Positions 36,056-45,567 of a stretch of DNA of 64,000 bases are shown piece after piece. The translations under genes and the position numbers were made by a program. Below the pieces are notes generated by a model, which saw nothing but the letters and a program-made list of their open reading frames with translations, searched no databases and had not been told where the DNA came from. This DNA comes from Burkholderiales bacterium (lineage in GTDB: Bacteria; Pseudomonadota; Gammaproteobacteria; Burkholderiales; Burkholderiaceae_E), in contig QEVL01000008.1 in assembly GCA_003577305.1 (NCBI GenBank), positions 1 through 64,000 on the forward strand, in the 5' to 3' direction. Position 1 is the first letter of the stretch. Every line of letters starts with the position of its first letter.

Positions 36056-37486
36056 TCATCCGCGCAGCGTCTGGTCGAGCACGTGCAGCTGGCGGTTCCA
36101 CTCCTGGTCGTGCTGGCGCAGCTCCGCGATACGCTTGACCGCGTGCATGACGGTGGTGTGGTCGCGGCCTCCGAAGGCCTCGCCGATCTCGGGAAAACTC
36201 TTCTGCGTGAGCTCCTTGGCGAAGTACATAGCGACCTGGCGCGCGCGCGCGATGTGCGCGGGCCGGCGCTTGCTGTACATGTCGGCGACCTTGATCTTGA
36301 AGAAGTCGGCAACGGTCTTCTGGATCGACTCGATCGAGATCGGCGGGCGGTTCAGCTCGAGCAGGTCTTTCAGGGCCTCCTTGGCGAGATCGGCGTTGAT
36401 CGGCTTGCTGCGAAAACGGGCGAACGCGATCACGCGCAGCAGCGCGCCTTCGAGTTCGCGTACGTTCGAGCGCAGGTTCTTGGCGACGAAGAACGCCACT
36501 TCCTCGGGCAGCTTCTCGCCCGACTGTTCGGCTTTCTTCAGCAGGATCGCGACCCGCATCTCGAGCTCGGGCGGCTCGATCTCGACGATCAGGCCCGAGC
36601 CGAAGCGCGAGACCAGGCGGTCTTCGAAGGCCGAGAGCTCCTTCGGGTAAGTGTCGCTGGTGATGATCAGCTGCTTGCGCGCAGTGAGCAGCGCCTCGAA
36701 GGTGTAGAAGAACTCTTCCTGGGTGCGTTCCTTGCCGCCGAGGAACTGGATGTCGTCGACCAGCAGCAGGTCGAGCGACTGGTATTTCTTCTTGAACTCG
36801 TGCAGCGACTTGCGCTGGATGCCGCGCACCATCTCGTCGAAGTAGTCCTGGGCGTGGATGTAGCGCACGCGCGCGCCGGGCTTGCGCTCGAGGATCGCGT
36901 TGCCCACCGCGTGAAGCAGGTGCGTCTTGCCCAGGCCCACGCCGCCATAGAGAAACAGCGGGTTGTACGCGGTGCCGGGGCGCTCGACCACCTGCAGCGC
37001 CGCCGACCAGGCGATCTGGTTGGCCTTGCCGTGGACGAAGTTGTCGAAAGTGAGCTCGGGACGCAACCGGGTCTGCGCGTCGGGCGCGGCATGCGCGACC
37101 TGCGGAGCCGCGCCGGCGCCGGTGTCGTTCGCATCGAAGCCGATCGCATCGAGTTCGCTCTCCGGCGACTGCTCGCCCGAGGCGCGTGCCGGGCCGCCGG
37201 CCGCGCGCAGCGCCTCGGACGACACGGTGTCGTTGGCGGCAGCGCGATGGATCTCGAAGCTCACGCGCAGGTCGGGTTCGATCGTCTCGCGGGCGATCGA
37301 TTCGATGCGCGACTCGAACTGCGACTTGACCCAGTTCAGCTTGAAGTGGTTCGGCACGCCGATCCGGAGCAAGTGCTCGCCTTCGTCGTAACCGAGGAAC
37401 ACCAGCGGCTTGATCCAGGGTTTGAATTGCTGGGCCGGAATCTCGCTTTCGAGACGCGCAACGCAGGCGAGCCAACGGTCCAGCAT
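36056..37486 (-). CDS. dnaA: Chromosomal replication initiator DnaA
   Basis: A 476-residue AAA+ initiator: domain I (WLACVARLESEIPAQQFKPW), a variable linker, Walker A GGVGLGKTHLLHA, Walker B LLLVDDIQFLGGKERTQEEF, and the box-binding domain IV with GGRDHTTVMHA near the C-terminus. It binds DnaA boxes and opens the origin. Divergent from rpmH across a 168-bp spacer, the classic proteobacterial arrangement. Confidence 0.98.
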   Translation of the reverse strand: MLDRWLACVARLESEIPAQQFKPWIKPLVFLGYDEGEHLLRIGVPNHFKLNWVKSQFESRIESIARETIEPDLRVSFEIHRAAANDTVSSEALRAAGGPARASGEQSPESELDAIGFDANDTGAGAAPQVAHAAPDAQTRLRPELTFDNFVHGKANQIAWSAALQVVERPGTAYNPLFLYGGVGLGKTHLLHAVGNAILERKPGARVRYIHAQDYFDEMVRGIQRKSLHEFKKKYQSLDLLLVDDIQFLGGKERTQEEFFYTFEALLTARKQLIITSDTYPKELSAFEDRLVSRFGSGLIVEIEPPELEMRVAILLKKAEQSGEKLPEEVAFFVAKNLRSNVRELEGALLRVIAFARFRSKPINADLAKEALKDLLELNRPPISIESIQKTVADFFKIKVADMYSKRRPAHIARARQVAMYFAKELTQKSFPEIGEAFGGRDHTTVMHAVKRIAELRQHDQEWNRQLHVLDQTLRG

Positions 37487-37588
37487 GGTGTCGATCGGTT
37501 CGGTCGGGCGTGTTGGAAGAACAGGGTCGGAACGGCGTACGAAACCGCGTATTTTACCCCGTGATCGACCTCGCGCGCCATCCCGAAA

Positions 37589-37618
37589 TTGACAGACGGC
37601 CCGCTAATACGTTGTAAT
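37589..37618 (+). promoter_or_regulatory. rpmH promoter (sigma-70 type)
   Basis: TTGACA (37589-37594), 18 bases, TGTAAT (37613-37618); the transcript would begin about 30 bases before the rpmH ATG. Confidence 0.6.
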
Positions 37619-37654
37619 GAAAGGCTTTTCCCTCCCCGGCCGAGGATTCTCCCG

Positions 37655-37789
37655 ATGAAACGCACCTATCAGCCTTCTGTTGCGCGGCGCAAGCGCACGC
37701 ACGGTTTTCTCGCTCGCATGAAAACCCGTGGCGGCCGTGACGTCATCCGCGCGCGGCGCGCCAAGGGCCGCAAGCGCCTCGCGGTCTGA
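37655..37789 (+). CDS. rpmH: 50S ribosomal protein L34
   Basis: The 44-residue L34 protein, [19 protein letters not shown] to KGRKRLAV, complete and typical. First gene of the rpmH-rnpA-yidD-yidC-mnmE series. Confidence 0.98.
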   Translation: MKRTYQPSVARRKRTHGFLARMKTRGGRDVIRARRAKGRKRLAV

Positions 37790-37802
37790 GGAGCCCCCGC
37801 GC

Positions 37803-38192
37803 TTGGCGTGCGCCGACGCGCCTGCCCGGGCCGCGCCCGGCAAGGGCGGTCGGCGGCTGCCGCGGGCCAGCGTCGCCGCGCTGCTGCGCACCCGGCCCGG
37901 CGTGCGCGGCGGGCACTTCAGCCTTCACTGGAGGGTGCTCGAAGCGCCTCCGGGCGTATTGTTCATGGCGATCCCGAAGCGCCTGCTGGCACGGGCGGTC
38001 GATCGTAACGCGGTGCGTCGCGTGGCGCGCGAGGCCTGGCGCGCCGCGGGCGCCGGGAAGGCTCCGGTTGCGGTGATGCTGCGCATGACGGCGCTGCCGG
38101 CGGTGCGCGGCGCGCGCCATCTGAAAGCGCTGGTGCGGGCCGAGCTCGACGCGGCATTCGGGACGATGCTCGGGCGTCTGGCCGGCCGCTGA
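37803..38192 (+). CDS. rnpA: Ribonuclease P protein component (TTG start)
   Basis: A 129-residue basic protein. RGGHFSLHWRV and the RNA-binding helix KRLLARAVDRNAVRRVARE are the RnpA signatures. No ATG or GTG precedes the conserved part in a sensible place; TTG 37803 stands 8 bases after a good GAGGAG ribosome-binding site just past the rpmH stop, so it is chosen. Protein cofactor of the tRNA 5'-processing ribozyme. Confidence 0.9.
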   Translation: MACADAPARAAPGKGGRRLPRASVAALLRTRPGVRGGHFSLHWRVLEAPPGVLFMAIPKRLLARAVDRNAVRRVAREAWRAAGAGKAPVAVMLRMTALPAVRGARHLKALVRAELDAAFGTMLGRLAGR

Positions 38193-38207
38193 ACAGGAGG
38201 AGCATTG

Positions 38208-38486
38208 GTGAAGCGGGTGCTCTCGGCGTTGATTAGTTTCTATCGGCTGGCGATCAGCCCGATGACGACGCCGCGCTGTCGGTTCCTGCCCACCTGTTCC
38301 GACTACGCGCTGCAGGCGATCGAGCGCCACGGAGCGCTCGCCGGCGGGTGGCTCGCGATCAGGCGCGTCGTGCGCTGCCATCCTTTCAATCCGGGCGGGC
38401 TGGACGAAGTGCCGGACCGCGTCCCCAGGCTCTGCAACTGCCGCTGGCCGGCGGCGCTGCGCAGCGACGAATCCACCGAACGATAG
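38208..38486 (+). CDS. yidD: Membrane protein insertion efficiency factor YidD
   Basis: A 92-residue protein with the YidD core [33 protein letters not shown] and [12 protein letters not shown] 38208 follows AGGAGG (38196-38201) at 6 bases; an adjacent TTG at 38205 has poorer spacing. Helps YidC insert inner-membrane proteins. Confidence 0.93.
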   Translation: MKRVLSALISFYRLAISPMTTPRCRFLPTCSDYALQAIERHGALAGGWLAIRRVVRCHPFNPGGLDEVPDRVPRLCNCRWPAALRSDESTER

Positions 38487-38489
38487 ACC

Positions 38490-40211
38490 ATGCAGACCCA
38501 ACGAATGATCCTCTGGATCGTGTTCTCGATGTCGCTGCTGTTCCTCTGGGATGCGTGGCAGAAGCACCAGGGTCACCCGTCGCTGTTCGGCGGATCCGCT
38601 CCCCAGGTGACTGCTCCGGCGGCCTCCGGAGACGGCGAACCGCGCACCGACGCCAGCATTCCTCCGTCGAGCGTCGCGGTGCCCGGAGCCGAGCGCCCGC
38701 CTGCGGCCGCCAGCGCGCAGCCGGTGCCCGGCGCCGTCGAGCCGGCTGCAGCGGCCGCCGGCCAGTCGATCCGCCTGGCCAACGACGTGCTCGCGCTCGA
38801 CGTGAGCGTGCTGGGCGGACAGATCCAGCGCGCCGAACTGCTCGCCTACCGCGACCTGGACGATCGCCGGCACAACCTCGTGCTGCTGAAGAACGCGCCG
38901 GGCGCGCTCTACCTCGCGCAAAGCGGGCTGGTCGGCGCGCCCGATGGCGCGACTTACCCGAACCATCGCACGCCGATGGCGCCGGTCGACGGAAGCGTCG
39001 CGCCGCACCTGCTCGGTGAGGGCAGCGACGCGGCGACGCTGTCGCTCGTTGCCGAAAGCGGCGGGCTGCGGCTGGTGCGCACCTACACGCTGGCGCGCGG
39101 TGCCTACGTGGTGCAGGTGAAGGACGAGATCAGCAACGTCGGCGCCACTCCGGCGCGGCCGGTGCTCTACATGCAGCTCACGCGCGACGACAACCCGCCG
39201 CCCGGGGGGTCGAGGTTCTACAGCACCTACACCGGACCGGTGGTCTACACCGACGCCGACAAGTTCCAGAAGGTGGCCTTCGGCGACATCGAGAAGGGCA
39301 AGGCGACGCACTCCACCGGCGCCGACAACGGCTGGGCCGGGATCATCCAGCACTATTTCGTCGCCGCCTGGATTCCCGCGCCGAAAGTGCAGCGCGAGTA
39401 CTACACGCGCAAGGTCGACGCCAACGTGTACTCGGTCGGCATCAAGGAGCCGCTGGCCGAGCTCGCGCCGCAGGCCAGCACCACGGTCGAGTCGCGGCTG
39501 CTGGTGGGCCCGCAGGACCAGCGCATGCTCGAGAGCATCGCGCCCGGGCTCGACCTCACCGTCGACTACGGCTGGCTCACCGCGATCGCGCAGCCGATCC
39601 ACTGGCTGCTGCAGAAGCTGCACGCGCTGGTGGGCAACTGGGGCTGGGCGATCGTGCTGCTCACCCTGCTGGTGAAGACGATCTTCTTCCCGCTGCAGGC
39701 GGCGAGCTACAGGTCGATGGCGCGGATGAAAGCGGTCACGCCGCGGCTCACCGCGATTCGCGAGCGCTACGGCGACGATCGCGTGAAGATGAACCAGGCG
39801 ATGATGGAGCTGTACAAGACCGAGAAGATCAATCCGCTCGGCGGCTGCCTGCCGATCGTGGTGCAGATTCCGGTGTTCATCGCGCTCTACTGGGTGCTGC
39901 TCGCGTCGGTGGAGATGCGCGACGCGCCGTGGATCGGCTGGATCCACGACCTGGCGGCGCCCGACCCCTACTACATCCTGCCGCTGGTGATGGCCGGCAC
40001 GATGTTCATCCAGGTGAAGCTGAACCCCACGCCGCCCGATCCGCTGCAGGCGAAGATGATGATGATCATGCCGCTGGCGTTCTCGGTCATGTTCTTCTTC
40101 TTCCCGTCGGGGCTGGTGCTCTACTGGCTGGTGAACAACGTCTACTCGATCGCGCAGCAATGGGTGATCACGCGCAAGATCACCCGGGAGGCCGCGGCGC
40201 CGAAGAGATGA
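38490..40211 (+). CDS. yidC: Membrane protein insertase YidC
   Basis: A 573-residue insertase: N-terminal membrane anchor ([17 protein letters not shown]), a large periplasmic beta domain, then the conserved membrane region with [40 protein letters not shown] and [17 protein letters not shown]. Inserts inner-membrane proteins with or without SecYEG. Starts 3 bases after yidD; its stop overlaps the mnmE start. Confidence 0.98.
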   Translation: MQTQRMILWIVFSMSLLFLWDAWQKHQGHPSLFGGSAPQVTAPAASGDGEPRTDASIPPSSVAVPGAERPPAAASAQPVPGAVEPAAAAAGQSIRLANDVLALDVSVLGGQIQRAELLAYRDLDDRRHNLVLLKNAPGALYLAQSGLVGAPDGATYPNHRTPMAPVDGSVAPHLLGEGSDAATLSLVAESGGLRLVRTYTLARGAYVVQVKDEISNVGATPARPVLYMQLTRDDNPPPGGSRFYSTYTGPVVYTDADKFQKVAFGDIEKGKATHSTGADNGWAGIIQHYFVAAWIPAPKVQREYYTRKVDANVYSVGIKEPLAELAPQASTTVESRLLVGPQDQRMLESIAPGLDLTVDYGWLTAIAQPIHWLLQKLHALVGNWGWAIVLLTLLVKTIFFPLQAASYRSMARMKAVTPRLTAIRERYGDDRVKMNQAMMELYKTEKINPLGGCLPIVVQIPVFIALYWVLLASVEMRDAPWIGWIHDLAAPDPYYILPLVMAGTMFIQVKLNPTPPDPLQAKMMMIMPLAFSVMFFFFPSGLVLYWLVNNVYSIAQQWVITRKITREAAAPKR

Positions 40212-41635
40212 GCGAACCCCCGATCGCCGCGATCGCCACGGCGCCGGGTCGCGGCGGCATCGGGGTCGTGCGGGTTTCGGGGCGCGACCTGTCGCCGGTC
40301 ATCGAGGCGGTGCTCGGGCGCAGGCTGCCGGCACGCCACGCCACTTACGGGCCGTTCCTCGCAGCCGACGGCGGGGCGATCGACCAGGGCATCGCGATCC
40401 ACTTCCCGGCGCCGCACTCGTACACCGGCGAAGACGTGCTCGAACTGCAGGGCCACGGCGGCCCGGTGGTGCTGCAACTGCTGCTGCGCCGGGTGCTCGA
40501 AGCCGGGCGCGAAATCGGGCTGCGGCTCGCCGAGCCCGGCGAGTTCACGCAGCGGGCGTTCCTGAACGACAAGCTCGACCTCGCGCAGGCGGAAGCCGTT
40601 GCCGACCTGATCGACGCCAGCACCGAGCAGGCGGCGCGCTCGGCGACCCGCTCGCTCTCGGGCGAGTTCTCGGCGGCGGTGCACGCGCTGGTCGAGCGGC
40701 TGATCGAGCTGCGCACGCTGGTCGAGGCGACGCTCGACTTTCCCGAAGAGGAGATCGACTTTCTCGAAGCGGCCGACGCGCGCGGCCGGCTGGCGCGAAT
40801 CCGGGACGATCTGCAGCATCTGCTGGCCAATGCGCGGCGCGGAGCCTTGCTGCGCGACGGCCTGACCGTCGTGCTGCTCGGCGAGCCGAACGTCGGCAAG
40901 AGCTCGCTGATGAACGCGCTGGCCGGCGCCGAGGTGGCGATCGTCACCGAAATTCCGGGCACGACCCGCGACCGGATCGCGCAGGCGATCCAGATCGAGG
41001 GCGTGCCGCTGAACGTCATCGACACCGCCGGCCTGCGCGAGACCGCCGACCGGATCGAGCAGCTCGGCATCGCGCGCACCTGGGCCGAAGCCGCGCAGGC
41101 CGACCTGGTGCTGCACCTGCTCGACGCACGCCAGACCGACACCGCCGCCGCGCAGGCGATCGAGCGCGAACTCGATCACCGGCTCGCCGAAGCGGTGCCG
41201 GTGGTGCGGGTCTACAACAAGATCGACCTGGCGGGGATCGAGCCGCGGGTCGAACGGGGGCGGTTTGTCGCCGCCGTCGAGACGCCCGGTGCCGAAATCA
41301 GCACGGACACTGTTCCGCCGGTCTCGTCGGTCTGGCTGTCGGCCAAAACCGGGGCGGGCATCGACGGCCTGCGGCGCCTGCTGCTGGAACTGGCCGGCTG
41401 GCAGGCGAGCGGCGAATCGACCTTCATTGCGCGCGAGCGTCACCTGATCGCGCTGCGCGCGGCGCAGGCGCACGTGGAGGCGGCCGAAGCGCACGCGCGC
41501 GAGCGGGCCCAGCAGCTGGATCTCTTCGCGGAGGAGTTGCGGCTCGCGCAGGAGCGGCTGAACGAGATCACCGGGGAGTTCACGGCAGATGACCTGCTGG
41601 GGGTGATTTTCAGCAGGTTCTGTATAGGGAAGTAG
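40208..41635 (+). CDS. mnmE: tRNA modification GTPase MnmE
   Basis: A 475-residue protein with N-terminal tetrahydrofolate-binding domain ([20 protein letters not shown]), helical domain, G domain ([28 protein letters not shown]) and the invariant C-terminal CIGK. With MnmG it makes the 5-carboxymethylaminomethyl modification of wobble uridine. ATG overlaps the yidC stop. Confidence 0.98.
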   Translation: MSEPPIAAIATAPGRGGIGVVRVSGRDLSPVIEAVLGRRLPARHATYGPFLAADGGAIDQGIAIHFPAPHSYTGEDVLELQGHGGPVVLQLLLRRVLEAGREIGLRLAEPGEFTQRAFLNDKLDLAQAEAVADLIDASTEQAARSATRSLSGEFSAAVHALVERLIELRTLVEATLDFPEEEIDFLEAADARGRLARIRDDLQHLLANARRGALLRDGLTVVLLGEPNVGKSSLMNALAGAEVAIVTEIPGTTRDRIAQAIQIEGVPLNVIDTAGLRETADRIEQLGIARTWAEAAQADLVLHLLDARQTDTAAAQAIERELDHRLAEAVPVVRVYNKIDLAGIEPRVERGRFVAAVETPGAEISTDTVPPVSSVWLSAKTGAGIDGLRRLLLELAGWQASGESTFIARERHLIALRAAQAHVEAAEAHARERAQQLDLFAEELRLAQERLNEITGEFTADDLLGVIFSRFCIGK

Positions 41636-41897
41636 CCGCGCTTGCGGAGAGATCCGCCGCGCCCGTGCCAGACAGGCGGCTCGTGCCGAGCGCATCTTCG
41701 TCGCAACATCCGGTTGCATTTGCCGCGGTGGGACGGACTCCACGCGCGAAAACGCATCATTTTGTTGCGCAGGCAACCTGAACGCCACACGTGCACCTCG
41801 GCGCCATGCGGGCACCTCCGCCGCCACCGAAGGCAGCGTGTACGATGCCGGGGCGCCGGGGCCGCGCCGGGCGCAATCGACCACTGGGACACTGACG

Positions 41898-42926
41898 ATG
41901 ACCGACCCTCGTGTGCCCGACGCCGACCGGCTGCTCGGGCTCTACCGGACGATGTGCCGCATCCGCGCGTTCGAAGACGCGGCGGAGGAGGCGAGCCGTG
42001 GCGGCGTGACCGCCTTCGGCCAGGCGGGCAGCGGGCGTGCGCAGGTGCGCGGGCCGCTGCACCTGTCTACCGGGCAGGAGGCGGTGGCCGCCGGCGTGTG
42101 CGCGCACCTGCGTGCCGACGACTGGCTCACCTCGACGCACCGCGGCCACGGGCACACGATCGCCAAGGGCGCAAACCTCGAGCGGATGATGCACGAGCTG
42201 TTCGGCCGGGCGAGCGGCTTTTGCGGCGGCAAGGGCGGGTCGATGCACATCGCCGATTTCTCGGTGGGCATGCTCGGCGCCAACGGCGTGGTGGCCGCGG
42301 GCATTCCGATCGCGGTGGGCGCGGCGCAGTCGATGCGCGTGCAGGGCCGCGACGCGATCGCCGTCACGTTCTTCGGCGACGGTGCGCTCAACCGGGGGCC
42401 GTTCGCCGAGAGCCTGAACTGGGCGGCGGCGTTCGGGCTGCCGGTGCTCTTCGTCTGCGAGGACAACCGCTGGTCGGCCACCACGCGCACCGAAGCGATG
42501 TCGGCCGGCGAGGGTGCGGCCGCGCGCGCGCGCGGCTTCGGCGTGCCGGCGCTCGAAGTCGACGGGATGGACGTCGCGGCGGTCTGGCAGGCGGCGCGCG
42601 AACTGGTGGCGCAGGTGCGCGCCGGCGAGGGCCCCCGGCTGCTGCACGCGAAGACCTACCGCTTCAAGGGGCACGTGTCGGTCGATCCGGCCGCGTATCG
42701 CGACCCGCGCGAACTCGCGGCGGCGATGAACGACGATCCGCTGCTGCTCGCGCAGCGCCGCTTGCAGGAGCGCGGGGTGCCGCCCGACACGATCGAGGCG
42801 CAGATGCGCGCGGCGCGCGACGAAGTGGCGGCGGCGCTGGCTTCGGCCGACGCGGCCGCGTGGCCGGCCGCGCAGGCCGCGTTCGAGGACGTGCAGGACA
42901 CCGGGAGCGGCCGATGGTTCAGCTGA
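41898..42926 (+). CDS. Thiamine-diphosphate dehydrogenase E1 alpha subunit
   Basis: A 342-residue E1-alpha of the pyruvate/acetoin/branched-chain type. The thiamine-diphosphate motif GDGALNRGPFAESLNWAAAF (about residues 160-179) and GFCGGKGGSMHIAD are clear. With the beta subunit it decarboxylates a 2-oxo acid or acetoin. No E2 or E3 gene follows, so the partner subunits are elsewhere. The last 13 bases overlap the beta subunit gene. Confidence 0.88.
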   Translation: MTDPRVPDADRLLGLYRTMCRIRAFEDAAEEASRGGVTAFGQAGSGRAQVRGPLHLSTGQEAVAAGVCAHLRADDWLTSTHRGHGHTIAKGANLERMMHELFGRASGFCGGKGGSMHIADFSVGMLGANGVVAAGIPIAVGAAQSMRVQGRDAIAVTFFGDGALNRGPFAESLNWAAAFGLPVLFVCEDNRWSATTRTEAMSAGEGAAARARGFGVPALEVDGMDVAAVWQAARELVAQVRAGEGPRLLHAKTYRFKGHVSVDPAAYRDPRELAAAMNDDPLLLAQRRLQERGVPPDTIEAQMRAARDEVAAALASADAAAWPAAQAAFEDVQDTGSGRWFS

Positions 42927-43945
42927 AGCAGGCGGGCGCGGCCGGGCGCGATGCGAACGGGAAGTCGCGCGACGAAGGCGTGCGGACGATGAGTTACGCC
43001 GCCGCGGCGGCGTGCGCGCTCGACGAGCTGATGCGCACCGACGCGTCGGTGGTTGCGCTCGGCGAGGATCTCGGCCGTGGCGGAATCTTCGGCCAGTACT
43101 GCGGGCTGCTGGAAGCCCACGGCGCGGCGCGCGTGATCGACACGCCGATTTCCGAGGCGACGATCGTCGGCGCGGCGGTCGGCATGGCGCTCACCGGCCT
43201 GAAGCCGGTGGTCGAGATGCGGGTGGTCGACTTCGCGCTGTGCGCGATGGACGAGATCGTGAACCAGGCGGCGAAGAACCGCTTCATGTTCGGCGGGCAG
43301 GGTCGCGTGCCGGTGGTGATCCGCATGCCGATCGGCATCTGGAGCGCGTCGGCCGCGCAGCACTCGCAGTCGCTCGAGGCGTGGTTCGCGCACGTGCCCG
43401 GGCTGGCGGTGGTGTGCCCGGCCACGCCGCAGGACAACTACGCGCTGCTGAAGGCGGCAGTGGCCAGCGGCGACCCGGTGGCCTATTTCGAGCACAAGGA
43501 GCTGTGGGGCGTCGAGGGCGAGGTCGATGCGTCGCACGCGGTCGAGATCGGGCGGGCGCGCGTTGCGCGTGCCGGTCGCGACCTCACCATCGTCGCGTGG
43601 AGCCGCGCGGTGCACGATGCGCTCGAGGCGGCGCGCACGCTGGCCGCGCAGGGCGTCGATGCCGAGGTGATCGACCTGCGCACGATCTGGCCCTGGGACC
43701 GCGAGACGGTGGAGGCATCGGCGCGCCGCACCGGGCACGTGCTGGTCGTGCACGAGGCGGTGCAGGTGGCGGGCTTCGGCGCCGAGATCGTCGCGACGCT
43801 GGCCGAGCGCTGCGACGCGAAACTGGCCCGGCTGGGCGCGGCGCGCGCGCCGGTGGGCTATTCGCCGCCGCTCGAGGCGCAGGCGCGGCTCGATGCGGCG
43901 AAAATCGTCGAGGCGGCGACGAAGCTGCTCGGCCGGGCTCGCTGA
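42914..43945 (+). CDS. Thiamine-diphosphate dehydrogenase E1 beta subunit
   Basis: A 343-residue E1-beta: LGEDLGRGGIFGQYCGL, DTPISEATIVGAAVGMALTG, MDEIVNQAAKNRFMFGG and the C-terminal transketolase domain with AEVIDLRTIWPWDRETV. The first 25 residues before RTMSYAAAAACAL are untypical and an internal ATG may be the true start, but the overlap with the alpha gene supports this one. Confidence 0.88.
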   Translation: MVQLKQAGAAGRDANGKSRDEGVRTMSYAAAAACALDELMRTDASVVALGEDLGRGGIFGQYCGLLEAHGAARVIDTPISEATIVGAAVGMALTGLKPVVEMRVVDFALCAMDEIVNQAAKNRFMFGGQGRVPVVIRMPIGIWSASAAQHSQSLEAWFAHVPGLAVVCPATPQDNYALLKAAVASGDPVAYFEHKELWGVEGEVDASHAVEIGRARVARAGRDLTIVAWSRAVHDALEAARTLAAQGVDAEVIDLRTIWPWDRETVEASARRTGHVLVVHEAVQVAGFGAEIVATLAERCDAKLARLGAARAPVGYSPPLEAQARLDAAKIVEAATKLLGRAR

Positions 43946-43993
43946 GGGTGCATCGAGGGGTGCGCGGCCTGCCGGCCCCCGCGCCGGCTCGGG

Positions 43994-44485
43994 TCACTCG
44001 TCGATCGGCTCGAAGATGCCGCGTTCACGGTTCTTGCGCACGTTCGACCAAGGACGCGCGACGCCGTTCATCGCTACCCAGACGCCCGCCGGCAGGCTGC
44101 GCGCGAAGGCGAGCGCGGCGCCGAGATTGAAGCTCGCGTCGGAATCGGCCAGCGCGAAAGGCACCATCGCGCCGGTGAGCACGATCGTCTTCGGCAGCGC
44201 GGCAGCCCCGAGCAGCTGCGCGGTCTGCACCATGGTGTCGGTGCCGTGCACGACGACCAGCGCGGTCTCGGGCGCGGCGCGGCAGGCGGCGAGCACCTGC
44301 TGGCGATGCTCGTCGAGCATCTCGAGGCTGTCGATCATCATCAGCACCTCGACTTCCGGCGGGCCGGCCACGCGCGCGCGGGCGAGGATCTCGTGCAGGT
44401 GCGTCTGGCCGAAGCCGAGCGCGCCGGTGATCGGGTCGTAGCGCTTGTCGAAGGTGCCGCCGGTGGCGAGGATGCGCAGGTTCAT
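43994..44485 (-). CDS. Short asparaginase-like protein
   Basis: A 163-residue protein equal to the N-terminal domain of type I L-asparaginases: ILATGGTFDKRY (catalytic Thr at about residue 10-12) and VVVHGTDTMVQTA. The C-terminal domain is absent, but short stand-alone forms are a known family in proteobacteria. It might hydrolyse a small amide; not certain it is an active asparaginase. Convergent with the E1 genes. Confidence 0.8.
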   Translation of the reverse strand: MNLRILATGGTFDKRYDPITGALGFGQTHLHEILARARVAGPPEVEVLMMIDSLEMLDEHRQQVLAACRAAPETALVVVHGTDTMVQTAQLLGAAALPKTIVLTGAMVPFALADSDASFNLGAALAFARSLPAGVWVAMNGVARPWSNVRKNRERGIFEPIDE

Positions 44486-44586
44486 GGCAAGGTACGCGCG
44501 AAAGAGGTCGCTGCGATCTCCGGGAGCGGGCCCGTGGCCTGCGCCGTCGGGCAGTGTACCGTCGGCATTCGGGTGATGCATTCACG

Positions 44587-45477
44587 ATGTTCGAACAGGT
44601 GGTCTTTGCCGGTGGCGGACATCGCTGCTGGTGGCAGGCGGGGTTCTGGGAGGTGGTCGCGCCGGCGATCGAGTTGCGCCCGCGCGTGATCGCCGGCGTG
44701 TCGGCCGGCGCCGCCACTGCCTGCCTGCTGTTCGCGAACGATTCGCGCACCGCGCTCGCCTACTACCGCGAGGCGCTGAAGGACAATCCGCGCAACGTCT
44801 ACCCGGCGAACCTGTTCAGGCGCGGGCGGCGCGTGTTCCCGCACAACGAGATCTACCGCAACGCGCTGCGCACGCTGCTCGGCGGCGAGCGCTTCGCACA
44901 CCTGATGCGCAACGCGCCCGAGATCCGCGTGCAGTACGCGCGCATTCCGCGCTGGCTCGGGCCGCGCAGCGCAGTGGCGCTGGGCATCGTCGGCTACAAC
45001 ATCGAGAAATACGTGCGCCGCTCGCTGCACCCGCGCTTCGGCCGCGCGGTGGGTTTTCGCAGCGAGATCGCACGGGTGCAGGACTGCCGCAGCGACGAAG
45101 AGCTGGTCTCGCTGATCATCGCGTCGAGTTGCACGCCGCCGTTCACGCCGATCGAATATCGCGACGGCCGGCCGACGATGGACGGGGGGCTGGTGGACAA
45201 CGTGCCGGTCGACGCGGTCGATGCCGATGGCGGCGCGACGCTGGTGCTCACCACGCGGCGTTACCCGAAGCACGCGCCGGTGTTCATGCGCGCCGGACGC
45301 GTCTACGTGCAGCCGTCGCGCAAGGTCGCGGCGTCGAGCTGGGACTACACCGCCCCGGACGCTTACGAAGAGACCTGGAAGCAGGGCCGCGAAGACGGCG
45401 AGGCATTCCTGCGCGGTTTCCCGTCGCTGCGCACCGACCTCGGGCGGGGCGCCGAGCGGGTGGCGGGGTTCGCCTGA
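44587..45477 (+). CDS. Patatin-like phospholipase family protein
   Basis: A 296-residue protein with the patatin features FAGGGHRCWWQAGFWE (oxyanion G-rich loop), nucleophile GVSAG (about residues 38-42) and DGGL with the catalytic Asp (about residue 200). Probably a lipid acyl hydrolase. Divergent from the asparaginase-like gene. Confidence 0.85.
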   Translation: MFEQVVFAGGGHRCWWQAGFWEVVAPAIELRPRVIAGVSAGAATACLLFANDSRTALAYYREALKDNPRNVYPANLFRRGRRVFPHNEIYRNALRTLLGGERFAHLMRNAPEIRVQYARIPRWLGPRSAVALGIVGYNIEKYVRRSLHPRFGRAVGFRSEIARVQDCRSDEELVSLIIASSCTPPFTPIEYRDGRPTMDGGLVDNVPVDAVDADGGATLVLTTRRYPKHAPVFMRAGRVYVQPSRKVAASSWDYTAPDAYEETWKQGREDGEAFLRGFPSLRTDLGRGAERVAGFA

Positions 45478-45567
45478 GACGGGGGCGGGCACCGCGCCGG
45501 GCAGCGGCGCCGGCGCGGCCCGCGGCGGTGGCGGCACAGGCCAGCCAGGTGATCGGTCGAGCGAAGT

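Noticed and set aside
43994..44485. Truncated asparaginase pseudogene
   Set aside because: Although only the N-terminal domain is present, start, stop and catalytic motifs are clean, and short stand-alone forms are a known family.
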